Source: Actinobaculum suis (GTDB taxonomy: Bacteria > Actinomycetota > Actinomycetes > Actinomycetales > Actinomycetaceae). Taken from it: 64,000 bases of DNA. Below are positions 36,179 through 45,814 of this stretch, one piece after another (the stretch's first letter is position 1; every line of letters starts with the position of its first letter). A program made the translations under genes and the position numbers. A model generated the notes under the pieces. It did no database searches. It was given only the letters and a program-made list of their open reading frames with translations, and had not been told where the DNA came from. The stretch spans positions 124,001 through 188,000 of the forward strand of contig NZ_FNAU01000001.1 of the NCBI RefSeq assembly GCF_900102025.1, written 5' to 3'.

Positions 36179-37549
36179 TTAGTTTGCGTTCCGCGCACTG
36201 GCTTCGCGCGCGGTTTGAGTGAGCCGCCAGCCAGCAGCTTTCCGTTCGGCAACGCCCGCCAGTTCTAGACGGCCCAATCCCCGCATAGTTTCGGCAATTC
36301 CCAGCCCGGCTGTGGCCGCGATTCGTTCCGTACTTGCCGCCCGCACTGCTGGCAAGGCATCGCGAATACGCACGGCTAGCGGATCACCGGCCAAAGGGTC
36401 TGATTTTGCCAAGCCCGGACTAATATCCAAAGCCAATTGGGAATGCGAGCCGGGAGAAACGGCGTCGTTGCCCAACAATTCGAGGGCATCTGCCGCGCCG
36501 CGAATACAAATCGCCCCTTCGCGTAATAGCCGCAAACACCCTAAAGCGTGCGGCACGTCCACCGCGTTTGGAACCGCGCCGACGGGGCGGCCTTGCGTAA
36601 GAGCGTGGCGGGCGGTGGAAATCGCGCCAGATCTATAGGGCGCTTCCACGACGACGACGCCTGCCGAAACCCCGGCAATAATACGGTTTCGGGAAAGGAA
36701 ACGGTGCCGGTGTGGGGCCGCGCCAGGCGGGGATTCAGAGATTATCAGGCCGCCGGTGCGGCGAATCTCCGCGAAAAGCTCCGCATTGGCACGTGGATAT
36801 ATCCGATCCGCTCCACTGGCAAACACTACGATGGCTTTCCCGCCGCCTTGCAAAACACCACGATGAGCCGCGGCGTCGATCCCGAGAGCTCCACCGGAAA
36901 CTACCGGAATGCCGTGCCGGGCTGCTTCGAACCCAAACTCGGTGGCCAGCCGTGTGCCATAAGCACTCGCTGCGCGCGAACCGACAAGTGCCAAACTGGG
37001 CTGGTGCAGTAAAGAAATATCGCCGCTGTACCACAGACCGAGCGGTGGTACGGCCTGCAAGGATGTAAAAGCAGCGTCTAAAAGCTGGCGCGGATAACCC
37101 GGACCGTTCCAACGCACGAAACCCAAACCGTTCGCCCGGGCATTGTTCAAGTCCTGTGCGAAAGCCGCGTCGTCTAGCCGCGGCGTCCAGCGTTGTAAGC
37201 CTTTTCTGATTGGCTCCGGAAGAGCGCGAGTGGAATGCGGATTGCGCACAAAATCTAAGGCGAGGGCGAATCCCATTTCCTGTACCAAGGCCATCGCGGC
37301 ATAATCTTCACCTTCGGCCAGGCGCGTCCAGGCCATGGCGGCGCGTTGCTCGGCAGCTTCGTCGGTAGCTTCGCCGGCAGCTTTGGCGGTCGCTTCGTCG
37401 GTAGCTTCGCTGGCAGCATTTATTTGTTGCGGGTGGCGAGGAGACGCCGTTGCAGCACCCGGTGTGGCGACGTGCTGGTTGTAGGTAGCACCCGGTGTGG
37501 CGGCAGGCTGGTTTTCGGGGTCATCTGGGCGCGAGTACGTATCGTGCAT
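36179..37549 (-). CDS. dprA: DNA-processing protein DprA
   Basis: 456 residues. Rossmann-type core with LALVGSRAASAYGTRLATEF, VVSGGALGIDAAAHRGVLQGG, FLSRNRIIAGVSAGVVVVEA; C-terminal winged helix. Loads RecA on incoming single-stranded DNA in transformation. The first 70 residues are a low-complexity Ala/Thr/Glu/Asn tail with repeated ATDEA and ATPGA units. AAAGGAT stands 9 bases before ATG 37549. With comM beside it the genome keeps part of a natural-competence set, though this pair is widespread even in non-competent species. Confidence 0.94.
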   Translation of the reverse strand: MHDTYSRPDDPENQPAATPGATYNQHVATPGAATASPRHPQQINAASEATDEATAKAAGEATDEAAEQRAAMAWTRLAEGEDYAAMALVQEMGFALALDFVRNPHSTRALPEPIRKGLQRWTPRLDDAAFAQDLNNARANGLGFVRWNGPGYPRQLLDAAFTSLQAVPPLGLWYSGDISLLHQPSLALVGSRAASAYGTRLATEFGFEAARHGIPVVSGGALGIDAAAHRGVLQGGGKAIVVFASGADRIYPRANAELFAEIRRTGGLIISESPPGAAPHRHRFLSRNRIIAGVSAGVVVVEAPYRSGAISTARHALTQGRPVGAVPNAVDVPHALGCLRLLREGAICIRGAADALELLGNDAVSPGSHSQLALDISPGLAKSDPLAGDPLAVRIRDALPAVRAASTERIAATAGLGIAETMRGLGRLELAGVAERKAAGWRLTQTAREASARNAN

Positions 37550-37811
37550 GCGCTTTTATCCTTTCGGAGCTCGAGGTTTCATATTGTTGTAAGACTCGTG
37601 GCGGCCGGTCTTAATGACTCGTAGCAGCCGGCCGTAATAAGACTGTCGGCATTCGAGACATAACGAAATCAGCTGGCTGGCCTTCAAAATCTGTTCGGAA
37701 AAACACCAGTGCGCCAAGAGAGCTGTGCGGATAAGCCCGGCAACTCGTGTATCGGTGTACCGGCTGGCGGTAGCCGTGGGCTTAGCTGGGGGTTATGCCG
37801 TAGCGGTGGGT

Positions 37812-39323
37812 TTAGCTGGCCGTTATGCCGTGGCGGCGCATGGCGTAGCTTTCGGCAAAATCATCCAGTTCCGGATGCTTGCGGCCGGCCAGGTCTGCAA
37901 TGGACCAGGCCACTCGCATTATTTTGTCCAGAGCGCGCATACTCATTTCGCCGCGGGTAAGTAATTGTTCGAACTGGTTTTGTACCGTATCGGGCAGATG
38001 CGTGTGTTGGCGTATCCACGAACCGGGCGCCCGCGCATTCGTAGCCCACGCACAGTTTCGGTAACGGCGTTCTTGCCGCGCCCGAGCTTGGGCTACTCTT
38101 TGTGCGATTGGCGCACTGGCTTCCGCGCTGGCCATGGCCAGCGCCGCCCGGCTCGGCCTGCGCATCACAATATTGATATCGAAGCGGTCCAGAATCGGCC
38201 CACCTACTCGGTTCCAATACCGGATCCGCTCCCGGACCGGGCAAGAACATTGCGCCGGGCTATCAATATATTTGCCACAGCGGCACGGGTTAGCCGCCCC
38301 AATCAGTTGGAACAGGGCTGGGAAACGCAAAGCGCCACGAGCCCGAAAAACCTGGACTTCCCCGGTTTCCATGGGCTGGCGTAGAGCTTGCAGAGCGTTA
38401 CCCCGAAACTCTGGAAGTTCATCCAAAAACAGCAGACCGTGATGGGCGCGGGAGGCTGCTCCCGGCCGCGGCCGATTACCGCCACCTACTAAAGCCGCCG
38501 CGGTAGCAGTGTGATGCGGAGCAGCGAAGGGCGGGGTGTGGGAAAGGGTGCCCGAAAATTCGCCGAGCACGCTCGCGATTGCCCCTACCTCTACCGCCGC
38601 GGCCCGCGATAGGGGCGGCAAAATCCCGGGTAAGCGTTGTGCCAACATGGATTTACCAATACCTGGCGCCCCGGTGAGCAAAGCATGATGGCCGCCCGCC
38701 GCCGCTATTTCGACCGCCCGGCGCGCTTCTTCTTGCCCCAATACGTCTTGCATATCGGGTACCGATTCCGCCGCTGTTGTTTTTGTTTCCATTACCGGTG
38801 CGGGCGGTACCGGCAGAGCGTCTACTTCTAACAGGCGCGCGATCTGGCTGAAATGCCACAGTTCTTGTACCGCCAGACCGGCCAGGGCAGCTTCCTGGCC
38901 GCACCCGTGAGGCACAAACGCGGTATGGAAACCTTGCCGGGCAGCTTCTAGCGCTGCCGGTAATACCCCGTGTACCTGCCGTACCGAACCGTCTAAACCG
39001 AGTTCGCCAATAAAAACCGCGTTGGCGGGTAGTTCGCGGCCGCTGGCAGCGGCCATAATCGCTCCGGCGATTGCCACGTCGAAACCGGTACCAACTTTCG
39101 GCAGGTCCGCTGGGGAAAGATTAACGGTGATCCGGGTGCGGGGAAAACCCAAACCGGTGGCCGCAAAAGCGGCTTTAATCCGCTCCCGGGATTCAGAAAC
39201 TGCGGTATCGCCTAAGCCGACAACAGTGAAACTTGGTATTCCTGCCAGGCTTGCCGCTTCAACCCGGACGATTGCTCCCGCCACCCCGTTGATGGCTACT
39301 GCGTGCGCTACTTTCACCCGCAT
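37812..39323 (-). CDS. comM: YifB/ComM AAA+ ATPase (Mg-chelatase-like)
   Basis: 503 residues from MRVKVAHAVAINGVAG (ATG 39323, GAGGAAT upstream). N-terminal Lon-like ChlI domain (ADLPKVGTGFDVAIAGAIMA), Walker A LLTGAPGIGKSMLAQRLPG, Walker B LLFLDELPEF, C-terminal Mg-chelatase domain with ANPCRCGKY and CSC cysteines. ComM helicase helps branch migration of single strands during transformation. TAATG overlap with yraN. The gap 37550-37811 before dprA holds short repeats of GTAGCCGTGGGCTTAGCTGG type and no gene. Confidence 0.94.
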   Translation of the reverse strand: MRVKVAHAVAINGVAGAIVRVEAASLAGIPSFTVVGLGDTAVSESRERIKAAFAATGLGFPRTRITVNLSPADLPKVGTGFDVAIAGAIMAAASGRELPANAVFIGELGLDGSVRQVHGVLPAALEAARQGFHTAFVPHGCGQEAALAGLAVQELWHFSQIARLLEVDALPVPPAPVMETKTTAAESVPDMQDVLGQEEARRAVEIAAAGGHHALLTGAPGIGKSMLAQRLPGILPPLSRAAAVEVGAIASVLGEFSGTLSHTPPFAAPHHTATAAALVGGGNRPRPGAASRAHHGLLFLDELPEFRGNALQALRQPMETGEVQVFRARGALRFPALFQLIGAANPCRCGKYIDSPAQCSCPVRERIRYWNRVGGPILDRFDINIVMRRPSRAALAMASAEASAPIAQRVAQARARQERRYRNCAWATNARAPGSWIRQHTHLPDTVQNQFEQLLTRGEMSMRALDKIMRVAWSIADLAGRKHPELDDFAESYAMRRHGITAS

Positions 39324-39754
39324 TAGATATTCCTCAGGTGATACAGAGCCTGGCAAGTTTTATGGCCCGCTTCCACGCCAATAAAATCTAGACGCAGATT
39401 CGCATGTGGTTGCGGATGTGCGGCCAACCATTCATATAACAAAGCGCGCAAACGTTGCCGTTTTTGTGTGGTCAATGACAATAGAGCAGGAACCTGGTTG
39501 GCTCCGCGCCGCGTTTTGACTTCCACCCCGATTAGTTCTCCGGCCTGTGCGTCCCTGCATACCAGGTCGAGTTCGCCGGTGCGATGCGGGGAACACCAAT
39601 TTTGGGCAAGTATTTCTAGCCCGGCACTTGTTTCCAGATATCGGCGAGCAATATTTTCACCCCAGGCTCCTATTTCTTGACGGCTGGGCCGGGCTGGGAG
39701 TTCCGGTAATTCCAAATCGGGCCCGGGCCTAATAAATGTACTCTTCGTGGTCAT
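39323..39754 (-). CDS. yraN: YraN/UPF0102 nuclease-fold protein
   Basis: 143 residues from MTTKSTFIRPGPDLELPELP (ATG 39754); the frame runs to 39856 but the added part looks non-coding. EIGAWGENIARRYLE, NWCSPHRTGELDLVC and GVEVKTRRG form the PD-(D/E)XK-like core of UPF0102. Biological role unknown; conserved beside comM. The 219-base gap to DUF2469 (39857-40075) holds three copies of a CCCGCGTGCTCAGACCTGTAA-like unit. Confidence 0.88.
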   Translation of the reverse strand: MTTKSTFIRPGPDLELPELPARPSRQEIGAWGENIARRYLETSAGLEILAQNWCSPHRTGELDLVCRDAQAGELIGVEVKTRRGANQVPALLSLTTQKRQRLRALLYEWLAAHPQPHANLRLDFIGVEAGHKTCQALYHLRNI

Positions 39755-40075
39755 GGCGCCATTGTGGCCAAACCCGAGCGCGGCGCGGCAACGGCGTCGT
39801 TCGCCTGTGAATATCAGGTACGCCAAGCACACTGTGGAAACCTGCGCGGTTAGCACAAAAAAATCAGGGGGCTCAGACCAGTGAACCCGCGTGCTCAGAC
39901 CTGTAAACCCGCGCGATTAGAACATAAACACGTGTAGCACAGTAAACCCGCGTGCTCAGACCTGTAACCCAGGAAACTCGGCCCAGAGTAGGTGCAGAAA
40001 ATAGGCGCCTGCGCCAAATATTGGCGCGGCGCCCGCGGAACGCAGTGCGGTTACTGACCGCACAACTCAGCGTGG

Positions 40076-40417
40076 TTACTGGCCGATGCTTGGGCTGCCG
40101 AAATCGGGGCCCAAATCGAGCTCTCGGGTGATATCGGTTTGGTTGAGTTCTTCGATATTTACGTCTTTAAAAGTAACTACTCGCACTCCGCGAATAAACC
40201 GGGAGGAACGGTACAGGTCCCATACCCACGCGTCCGTCAAAGTGACTTCGAAGAAGACGTCGCCGGCACGTGAAGCTCGCACTTTCACGTCTACATCATT
40301 GGCCAGGTAAAACCGGCGTTCGGTTTCTACCACGTACCGGAAAATCTTAATTACATCGCGATACTCGCGGAATAATGCAAGTTCGCACTCTGCTTCATAA
40401 CCGTCAATTTCGCTCAT
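40076..40417 (-). CDS. DUF2469 family protein
   Basis: 113 residues. MSEIDGYEAECELALFREYR, VVETERRFYLANDVDVKV and FFEVTLTDAWVWDLYR match the actinobacterial DUF2469 family, which always sits near rnhB. No known function. It overlaps the end of rnhB by 14 bases, so the two are co-expressed. Confidence 0.92.
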   Translation of the reverse strand: MSEIDGYEAECELALFREYRDVIKIFRYVVETERRFYLANDVDVKVRASRAGDVFFEVTLTDAWVWDLYRSSRFIRGVRVVTFKDVNIEELNQTDITRELDLGPDFGSPSIGQ

Positions 40418-41339
40418 GCTGGTTCCTCCTCACCCCAGGCAAATGCCAGGACACACGGTGCTGGGGGCTCACCCCGAGCGAGCTTAGCGCAGCGCCGTGA
40501 CCGGCGCTCCCATACCCCTTATTACTCGCCCAATCGTAGCCGGGATATTGCTCCGCAAGCGCGACCATTACGTGATCACGCTCAACTTTTGCCACAATGC
40601 TCGCCGCGGCCACTACCGCGCAGTCCGCGTCTGCCTTCCGAACCGTGCGTACCGGAATGGCAGGAAGCACGGGACCTATTTCGAGCAGTGCGTCTGGCTC
40701 TGTTGTCCACCAATTATGCGTGCCGTCTAGCAAAACCGCATCGAGCGTGTAGCCACGTGCGGCGAGTTTGGCTAACGCATCCGCCGCGGCCGCCCGTAAA
40801 GCCCCAATAATTCCAAAGCTATCTACCGTTGCCGCACTCGCATACCCGACTTCCACCGCAAGCGGCCAGGCCCGCACCGCACTATAGAGGCCTTCACGTG
40901 CCTTTTCGCTCAACATTTTTGAATCGCGCAGGCCGGGCGGAAAAGTATCGGGCACAGTTTCGTCCACGAGGGCAATTCCTACGCACACCGGCCCAGCAAT
41001 CGCACCGCGGCCTACCTCATCAACGCCGGCCAAAATAGGACCGCGCGCTTTGCTACCAGCCGGGTTTGTGTTTGCCTGCCCTTGCGCGCGCGCCGAGTTT
41101 ACCGTTGCCGCTGTGTGCGTGCCGGTGGCGGCAAGCTCGGCAAGCATCTCCTTTTCCAAAGTTCTAGTGGGATCGTGCCGGTTAGCCGATTTACGGTGCT
41201 TTTGGGTGCCCTGCCGGCTAGCCGATTTACGAGGAGTGGTAGCGCCGCGCCCGTTGTTGGAGCTACGGCGAGTGGCGTGGCCGCGCTGGCTGTTAGCGCC
41301 GCGGCGACCAGTGGGGCCGTTACTGACCGCCAACCGCAA
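40404..41339 (-). CDS. rnhB: Ribonuclease HII
   Basis: 311 residues, about 90 longer than usual because of an Arg/Ser/Thr-rich N-terminal extension (about 1-103). Catalytic core from GPILAGVDEVGRGAIAGPVC (DE pair), RDSKMLSEKARE, VLLDGTHNWW and KADADCAVVAAASIVAKVERD supply the four acidic residues. Removes RNA from RNA-DNA hybrids and single ribonucleotides. The start is uncertain: an internal Met before the core (MLAELAATG) is possible. Overlaps lepB by 20 bases. Confidence 0.93.
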   Translation of the reverse strand: MRLAVSNGPTGRRGANSQRGHATRRSSNNGRGATTPRKSASRQGTQKHRKSANRHDPTRTLEKEMLAELAATGTHTAATVNSARAQGQANTNPAGSKARGPILAGVDEVGRGAIAGPVCVGIALVDETVPDTFPPGLRDSKMLSEKAREGLYSAVRAWPLAVEVGYASAATVDSFGIIGALRAAAADALAKLAARGYTLDAVLLDGTHNWWTTEPDALLEIGPVLPAIPVRTVRKADADCAVVAAASIVAKVERDHVMVALAEQYPGYDWASNKGYGSAGHGAALSSLGVSPQHRVSWHLPGVRRNQHERN

Positions 41340-42387
41340 CCCCTCCCGGATCCGGCACGTTTGCGAACGCCGCGGTGTTATCTGTTATCTTCCCGACCCG
41401 ATCAAAGGGGTAGAAGATTATAAAGGCACGGCCCGCCACGTTATCTACCGGCACGAAACCATTCCCGGTTTCCCGCTGGTGCCAACGCGAATCCTTCGAA
41501 TTCGAACGGTTATCTCCCATGAGCCACAGGTTGCCGCGCGGAACGGTCACATCGAATGCTTCCAGCGAAGGCGAAATTCCGGGAGCTAAATAAGGCTCGT
41601 CAATAGGCACGCCGTTCACGGAAATTCGTCCTTCCGCGGTACAGCATTCCACGTGGTCCCCGCCCTTACCTATCACGCGTTTGACCAAATAGTGGCCGGT
41701 ATCTGCGGGAAGAATGCCGACCCCTTGCAAGATTTTTTGGCCTACTTCCGCCACCGGGTTCTTCTGTTCGGCCGGTATCGTGAGCCAACCACCCGGGTCT
41801 ACGAAGACGACGACGTCGCCGCGCCGGATTTCATCTTCCGATTTCACCATGCGGTTAACGAAGAATTTATCTCCCGGTTGCAGCGTTGTTTCCATCGAGC
41901 CAGAGGGGACGGAGAAAGCCTGGACAAAGAAGGTTTTAATCACTACGGACACCAAAAGGACGGAGGCTACTACCGCGACGATTTCAAGTAGCGTGCGCTG
42001 CCAGGATTGAGTTTCTTCCGCATCCTTACTTTCGGCGTCGTTAGCAGTAACGAAACTAGCGCTACCGGTACCTGCCCCGCTACTGGCAACACTACTGGTA
42101 CCCGGGGCACTACTGGTTACTACCTTTGGTTCGGTTTCGCCCCCTTCCACGTAGGACGGGCGTGCGGAGCACGGTGGGAACGAAGGCGGAATGCTTGGTG
42201 GCTCTTCCGTTACTTCACCATCTGAAGAGGCAGGTTCTGCACCAACCGAAGAAGCAAGCTCCGCATCAGCCGAAGGGTCAAGGGTGTCTGAGTCTTCCGC
42301 AGTTTCTACGCGACGGCGCACAACTTGGTCTTCGCTCATTTCCTCATCTGCTTGTGAGCTCATCGCACTCCCAGTTCCTTCTGGCAT
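41320..42387 (-). CDS. lepB: Signal peptidase I
   Basis: 355 residues from the longest ATG; ATG 42363 with GGGAG just upstream is an alternative. A long Glu/Ser-rich cytoplasmic part (1-125), one membrane helix (LLEIVAVVASVLLVSVVIKT), then FSVPSGSMETTLQPGD with nucleophile Ser164 and YLVKRVIGKGGDHV with base Lys236; GDNRSNSKDSR is box E. Cleaves signal peptides outside the membrane, and would process the secreted M23 and pilin proteins here. No C-terminal helix. Confidence 0.94.
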   Translation of the reverse strand: MPEGTGSAMSSQADEEMSEDQVVRRRVETAEDSDTLDPSADAELASSVGAEPASSDGEVTEEPPSIPPSFPPCSARPSYVEGGETEPKVVTSSAPGTSSVASSGAGTGSASFVTANDAESKDAEETQSWQRTLLEIVAVVASVLLVSVVIKTFFVQAFSVPSGSMETTLQPGDKFFVNRMVKSEDEIRRGDVVVFVDPGGWLTIPAEQKNPVAEVGQKILQGVGILPADTGHYLVKRVIGKGGDHVECCTAEGRISVNGVPIDEPYLAPGISPSLEAFDVTVPRGNLWLMGDNRSNSKDSRWHQRETGNGFVPVDNVAGRAFIIFYPFDRVGKITDNTAAFANVPDPGGVAVGGQ

Positions 42388-42476
42388 TTTTCCACATTTC
42401 CCTACGATAACTCACTGCGGCACGGCGCGTTTATCGCTGAACGTATGACAAACGCGCTTATCGCTGAAAGTAGAAC

Positions 42477-42510
42477 ATTGGGACCCGTCGCAACCGCGAC
42501 GAGCCCCAAT
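42477..42510 (-). terminator. Hairpin downstream of rplS
   Basis: ATTGGG (42477-42482) and GCCCCAAT (42503-42510) form the base; CGTCGC and GCGACG pair inside around an AACC loop. Located 34 bases beyond the rplS stop. On the minus strand the 3' side continues GTTCTACTTTC, weakly T-rich. Likely ends or attenuates the trmD-rplS transcript before lepB. A nearby small duplication (CGCGYTTATCGCTGAA at 42426 and 42454) lies in the same gap. Confidence 0.65.
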
Positions 42511-42543
42511 AGACAATACTGCGGCTTGCATGGCCGCGGCGTA

Positions 42544-42894
42544 CTAGCGATCCGCGATACGTTCGCGAATACGAGCCGCCTTACCGTGGCGATCACGCAG
42601 ATAGTAAAGCTTCGCGCGGCGCACAACACCACGAGAGAGCACTTCGATCGATTCGATCGACGGAGAATGCACGGGGAACTTACGTTCCACGCCAATACCG
42701 AAGGAAATCTTCCGAACGTCGAAAGTAGCCCGAATACCGTCACCCTGCCGGGCGATAACAACGCCCTCGAAGGCCTGGGTACGGGTGCGGTTTCCTTCAA
42801 CAACCTTTACGTTCACGCGAACGGTATCACCGGCACGGAACTCCGGGATGTCATCGCGGAGCTGCCCGGCATCAACAGCATCAAGGGTCTGCAT
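42544..42894 (-). CDS. rplS: 50S ribosomal protein L19
   Basis: 116 residues. [74 protein letters not shown] are standard L19. Located at the 30S-50S interface. GGAAGG precedes the ATG. Confidence 0.97.
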   Translation of the reverse strand: MQTLDAVDAGQLRDDIPEFRAGDTVRVNVKVVEGNRTRTQAFEGVVIARQGDGIRATFDVRKISFGIGVERKFPVHSPSIESIEVLSRGVVRRAKLYYLRDRHGKAARIRERIADR

Positions 42895-43140
42895 CAGTTT
42901 TCACCTTCCGCCACTGCGCGCAGGTCAGCAGCGATATGTACAACGTTTTAGACTCGCGTGCTCTACCCCCTGCGGCGGGCAAACGCACTTACGTGCGAGA
43001 AACAACCAAATCATTATGCCACAAGCGCGCGCATAATCCACTTGTCGCCAGTCACATAAAACGAGAGATTCGTCGCGCACGCACCCGTATCACCGCAGCA
43101 AATGTACACCAGTTTCGCTCCGCTCATCCCCCGCGGTGAC

Positions 43141-43200
43141 TAATTCCGCGATTTCGTACCGCATCCAAAGGGGCTAATTCCGCGATTTCGTACCGCATCC
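43141..43200. repeat. 26-bp direct repeat containing the CGCGGAATT element
   Basis: TAATTCCGCGATTTCGTACC plus GCATCC occurs at 43141-43166 and again, identical, at 43175-43200 (34-base period). Both copies hold the dispersed core CGCGGAATT on the minus strand. The surrounding gap 42895-43295 between trmD-GNAT and rplS has no gene; it must contain any rplS promoter. Confidence 0.88.
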
Positions 43201-43295
43201 GAAATGGCTAGTTTGCGTGTTGGGCCGGCCGTGGCCCCTAGCCTTTCTAACCGCCTAGTCTTTCTGGCTCCTTTGGTATTACTGCAGCTCCGGTT

Positions 43296-44795
43296 CTATT
43301 CCTCGGATTCCGGCCAGTCCGTGAGAATCGGACGGCCGAATACAAGGTCTTCGTTCAGAATCCCGCCTACTGTAAATCTGCGGTGGGCAAGTTTACGGAA
43401 CCCAAGTTTGCGGTAGGCCTTGTGTGCACGCCGGTTCTTGCCATTCGTGCCCAGCCACACATACGGAGCTTTATAAGCTGCGAGCCGCGTGCGATACTCC
43501 TGCAAAGTTGCCTGCCAGAGCGCGCCGGCCAGCCCCGAAGAGCGCCAGTCCCGATCCACATAGAACTTCGAGAGTTCTACGAGAGGGCCTTCCCGCAAAT
43601 CCCCAATCTGAGCATCTGGTGCGCCATCTTCCAGCCCGGCCACGCCATTTCCTTCCGGTATCAGACTGAGCGTATAAGCCACGGGTTCCCCATTCGCGTA
43701 GGCGGCGAGAGTAAGCCACGGCGAATCCGGATCCAAATACTCTGCAAAACGCTGCGGGCTCAGATTCTCAGCAATGAACTCCGCGATTGCCGCCTCCGTC
43801 ATTTCGGGTGGGCAAGCATCCGGGAAATTGCGAGCCGCGAGCGCCGCGAGCCGCGAAAAATCATCCCGATGTGGTTCTTCGATTTGCAGACGGCACGGGT
43901 GGGCACTGTTTTTGCTCAGATACCAGCCGTGCTGGGAAAGGGCCGCACGGTCTTTTTTATCAAGATCGCTTGCTTGCAGACGAGCGATCATATCCGGGCG
44001 GCGCGTAGCCGTTTTGGCAATAGCTTGGTCGCGCCGCAGGCGCGCCACTTTCCCATGATCGCCCGCAAGCAACACTGCTGGCACTTCCAAACCGCGCCAG
44101 GCAACCGGCCGAGTGTAATTGTCATATTCGAGCAAACCGGCCCGCCCATGCGATTCCTCTACCAAAGATTCCGGATTGCCAACCATCCCGGGAATCAGCC
44201 GGGCCACCGCTTCGATCAGTGCCAGAGCCGCAACTTCCCCACCGTTGAGCACATAATCGCCCAAAGAATACTCAAATACGTGCAAGCCGCGTTGCGCGTA
44301 ATGCGCGGCTACCCGGGCGTCAATGCCCTCATAGCGGCCGCACGCAAAAATAATATGTGCCGCGTGGGCAAGTTCGCCGCATGCTTCCTGCGTAAGCGGA
44401 ACCCCGGCCGGCGTCGGAATTGCCAACACGGTGTTTTGTGGAACCGGTGCGGTGGCGTTTTCCGGGGCCGGCGCTAGGGCGCTTTCCGAGAGTGAGGCGG
44501 TAGCGTTTTTTATAGCTGCCGCGGTGGCGTTTTCCGGGGCCTCCCCTACCGGGCTAGTTTGGGAACGCCGTGCGAGCAAGTCGTCGATGGCCGCGCCCCA
44601 CACATCTGGTTTCATTACCATGCCTGCCCCGCCGCCGGCCGGGGTGTCATCTACCGTGCGATGGACATCGTGCGTCCAGTCGCGCAGATTATGGGTCGCG
44701 ATTTCGAGAAGCCCTTTCTCCTGGGCTTTACCCAAGAGTGAAAGATCGAGGACGGAGAAGAATTCTGGAAATACCGTAAGGACGTCAATATGCAT
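43296..44795 (-). CDS. trmD: TrmD tRNA (guanine-37-N1)-methyltransferase fused to GNAT acetyltransferase
   Basis: 499 residues against 240-270 for plain TrmD. TrmD part 1-283: MHIDVLTVFPEFF, DDTPAGGGAGMVMKPD, the SAM-knot motifs FACGRYEGIDARV and LGDYVLNGGEVAAL, NPESLVEESH. An Ala/Thr/Pro/Asn insert (about 78-122, with repeated ENATA) interrupts it. GNAT part about 300-499: ELSKFYVDRDWRSSGLAGAL (acetyl-CoA loop, with RxxGxA-like RSSGLA) and RAHKAYRKLGFRKL. No stop or frameshift separates the two. TrmD methylates G37 to prevent frameshifting; the acetyl acceptor of the second domain is unknown. Confidence 0.92.
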   Translation of the reverse strand: MHIDVLTVFPEFFSVLDLSLLGKAQEKGLLEIATHNLRDWTHDVHRTVDDTPAGGGAGMVMKPDVWGAAIDDLLARRSQTSPVGEAPENATAAAIKNATASLSESALAPAPENATAPVPQNTVLAIPTPAGVPLTQEACGELAHAAHIIFACGRYEGIDARVAAHYAQRGLHVFEYSLGDYVLNGGEVAALALIEAVARLIPGMVGNPESLVEESHGRAGLLEYDNYTRPVAWRGLEVPAVLLAGDHGKVARLRRDQAIAKTATRRPDMIARLQASDLDKKDRAALSQHGWYLSKNSAHPCRLQIEEPHRDDFSRLAALAARNFPDACPPEMTEAAIAEFIAENLSPQRFAEYLDPDSPWLTLAAYANGEPVAYTLSLIPEGNGVAGLEDGAPDAQIGDLREGPLVELSKFYVDRDWRSSGLAGALWQATLQEYRTRLAAYKAPYVWLGTNGKNRRAHKAYRKLGFRKLAHRRFTVGGILNEDLVFGRPILTDWPESEE

Positions 44796-44797
44796 AA

Positions 44798-45379
44798 CTA
44801 TTTTTCGGGCTCCTCTGCCGGTGCCGGAGCGGATGGGGCCGGAGTTTCGGCGTCGCCATCCACGATAACTAGCTCTTCTTCCGAGAACAGGCCCGGCGGT
44901 GGATCCATCACCACACAGTTATCGTCTATATCTACTTCGGTAACGATTTCGCTAACGAAGGGAACGCGCGTGATCCGCCCATCTTGTTCGCGTACGAGTA
45001 ACAGGTCTTGGGCCACACCGTGTTCGAGCCCGGCCACAATCCCCAATTCATAGCCTTCCGGATCCAGTGCTTCCAGCCCGACGAGTTCGTGGGGATACCA
45101 GGCGTCATCTTCCGGTTCGTCTTCATCCGATTCGATCACGAGCCGCGTGCCCCGCAATTCTTCCGCGGTATTGCGGTTTTTCACCTCTTCGAACATAACG
45201 AAAAGCGAACCTTTGTACTCGCGGGTGCGGGCCACCGTGAGCGGCCCAAATTCCGCCGGATCTGTTTCGAGCTTATTACCGATTCGCAAACGTTTTTCCG
45301 GCGCATCGGTACGGACCTCGAGCCGCACCTCGCCCTTCAGGCCCTTCGCGGCGCCAATCACGCCTACCGTCAGCTGCAT
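44798..45379 (-). CDS. rimM: Ribosome maturation factor RimM
   Basis: 193 residues from MQLTVGVIGAAKGLKGEVRL; GGGAG precedes ATG 45379 (ATG 45391 is upstream without such a site). N-terminal RimM domain and PRC-barrel part (WYPHELVGLEALDPEGYELG, VPFVSEIVTEVDIDDNCVVM, PPPGLF). A short Pro/Ala/Glu tail follows. Binds S19 during 30S head assembly. Two bases separate its stop from trmD. Confidence 0.95.
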   Translation of the reverse strand: MQLTVGVIGAAKGLKGEVRLEVRTDAPEKRLRIGNKLETDPAEFGPLTVARTREYKGSLFVMFEEVKNRNTAEELRGTRLVIESDEDEPEDDAWYPHELVGLEALDPEGYELGIVAGLEHGVAQDLLLVREQDGRITRVPFVSEIVTEVDIDDNCVVMDPPPGLFSEEELVIVDGDAETPAPSAPAPAEEPEK

Positions 45380-45734
45380 TACGTCTCCCATTCGTGCCGT
45401 TTGTGCGCACTTGTGCCGTTTCTATTATGGCGGTTTATACGGCGCCCGTGGGGCGGCGGGGAGCCGTACCCACTTTTTGCAGAGCGCCCCGATGCCGCCT
45501 ACCAGCGCCTCATTATCGCATGCCGGAGCCTTGTTCCCGACGACGCCGAACCACCGCAATCTTCATACCCGTACCGGGTAGGTTACCCCGTCCCGTTCAG
45601 ATCAACACCATCCCTAGCTAGTTAAACACCACCCTGACTAGCCCATCGCCCTTCCGGCCAGAGCACCGCCGTCCACGGCCAGCTCAACGCGGCCCCGGGT
45701 AGATCAACGCACCCGCGGTGGCATGTACAGGAAA

Positions 45735-45764
45735 GGCCGGCCCACCCTGCGGGGTGGACCGGCC
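45735..45764 (-). terminator. Hairpin downstream of rpsP-khpA
   Basis: GGCCGG-C-CCACCC (45735-45747) pairs with GGGTGG-A-CCGGCC (45752-45764) around a four-base loop; a C/A mismatch is the only flaw. It is 51 bases beyond the khpA stop. The rest of the gap 45380-45814 is GC-rich with no coding frame and separates the rpsP-khpA pair from rimM. Confidence 0.75.
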
Positions 45765-45814
45765 TCACCAGTTAGCCGCTATCTCAACTAGCTCAGTTTG
45801 CTGAACTTGCTGAA

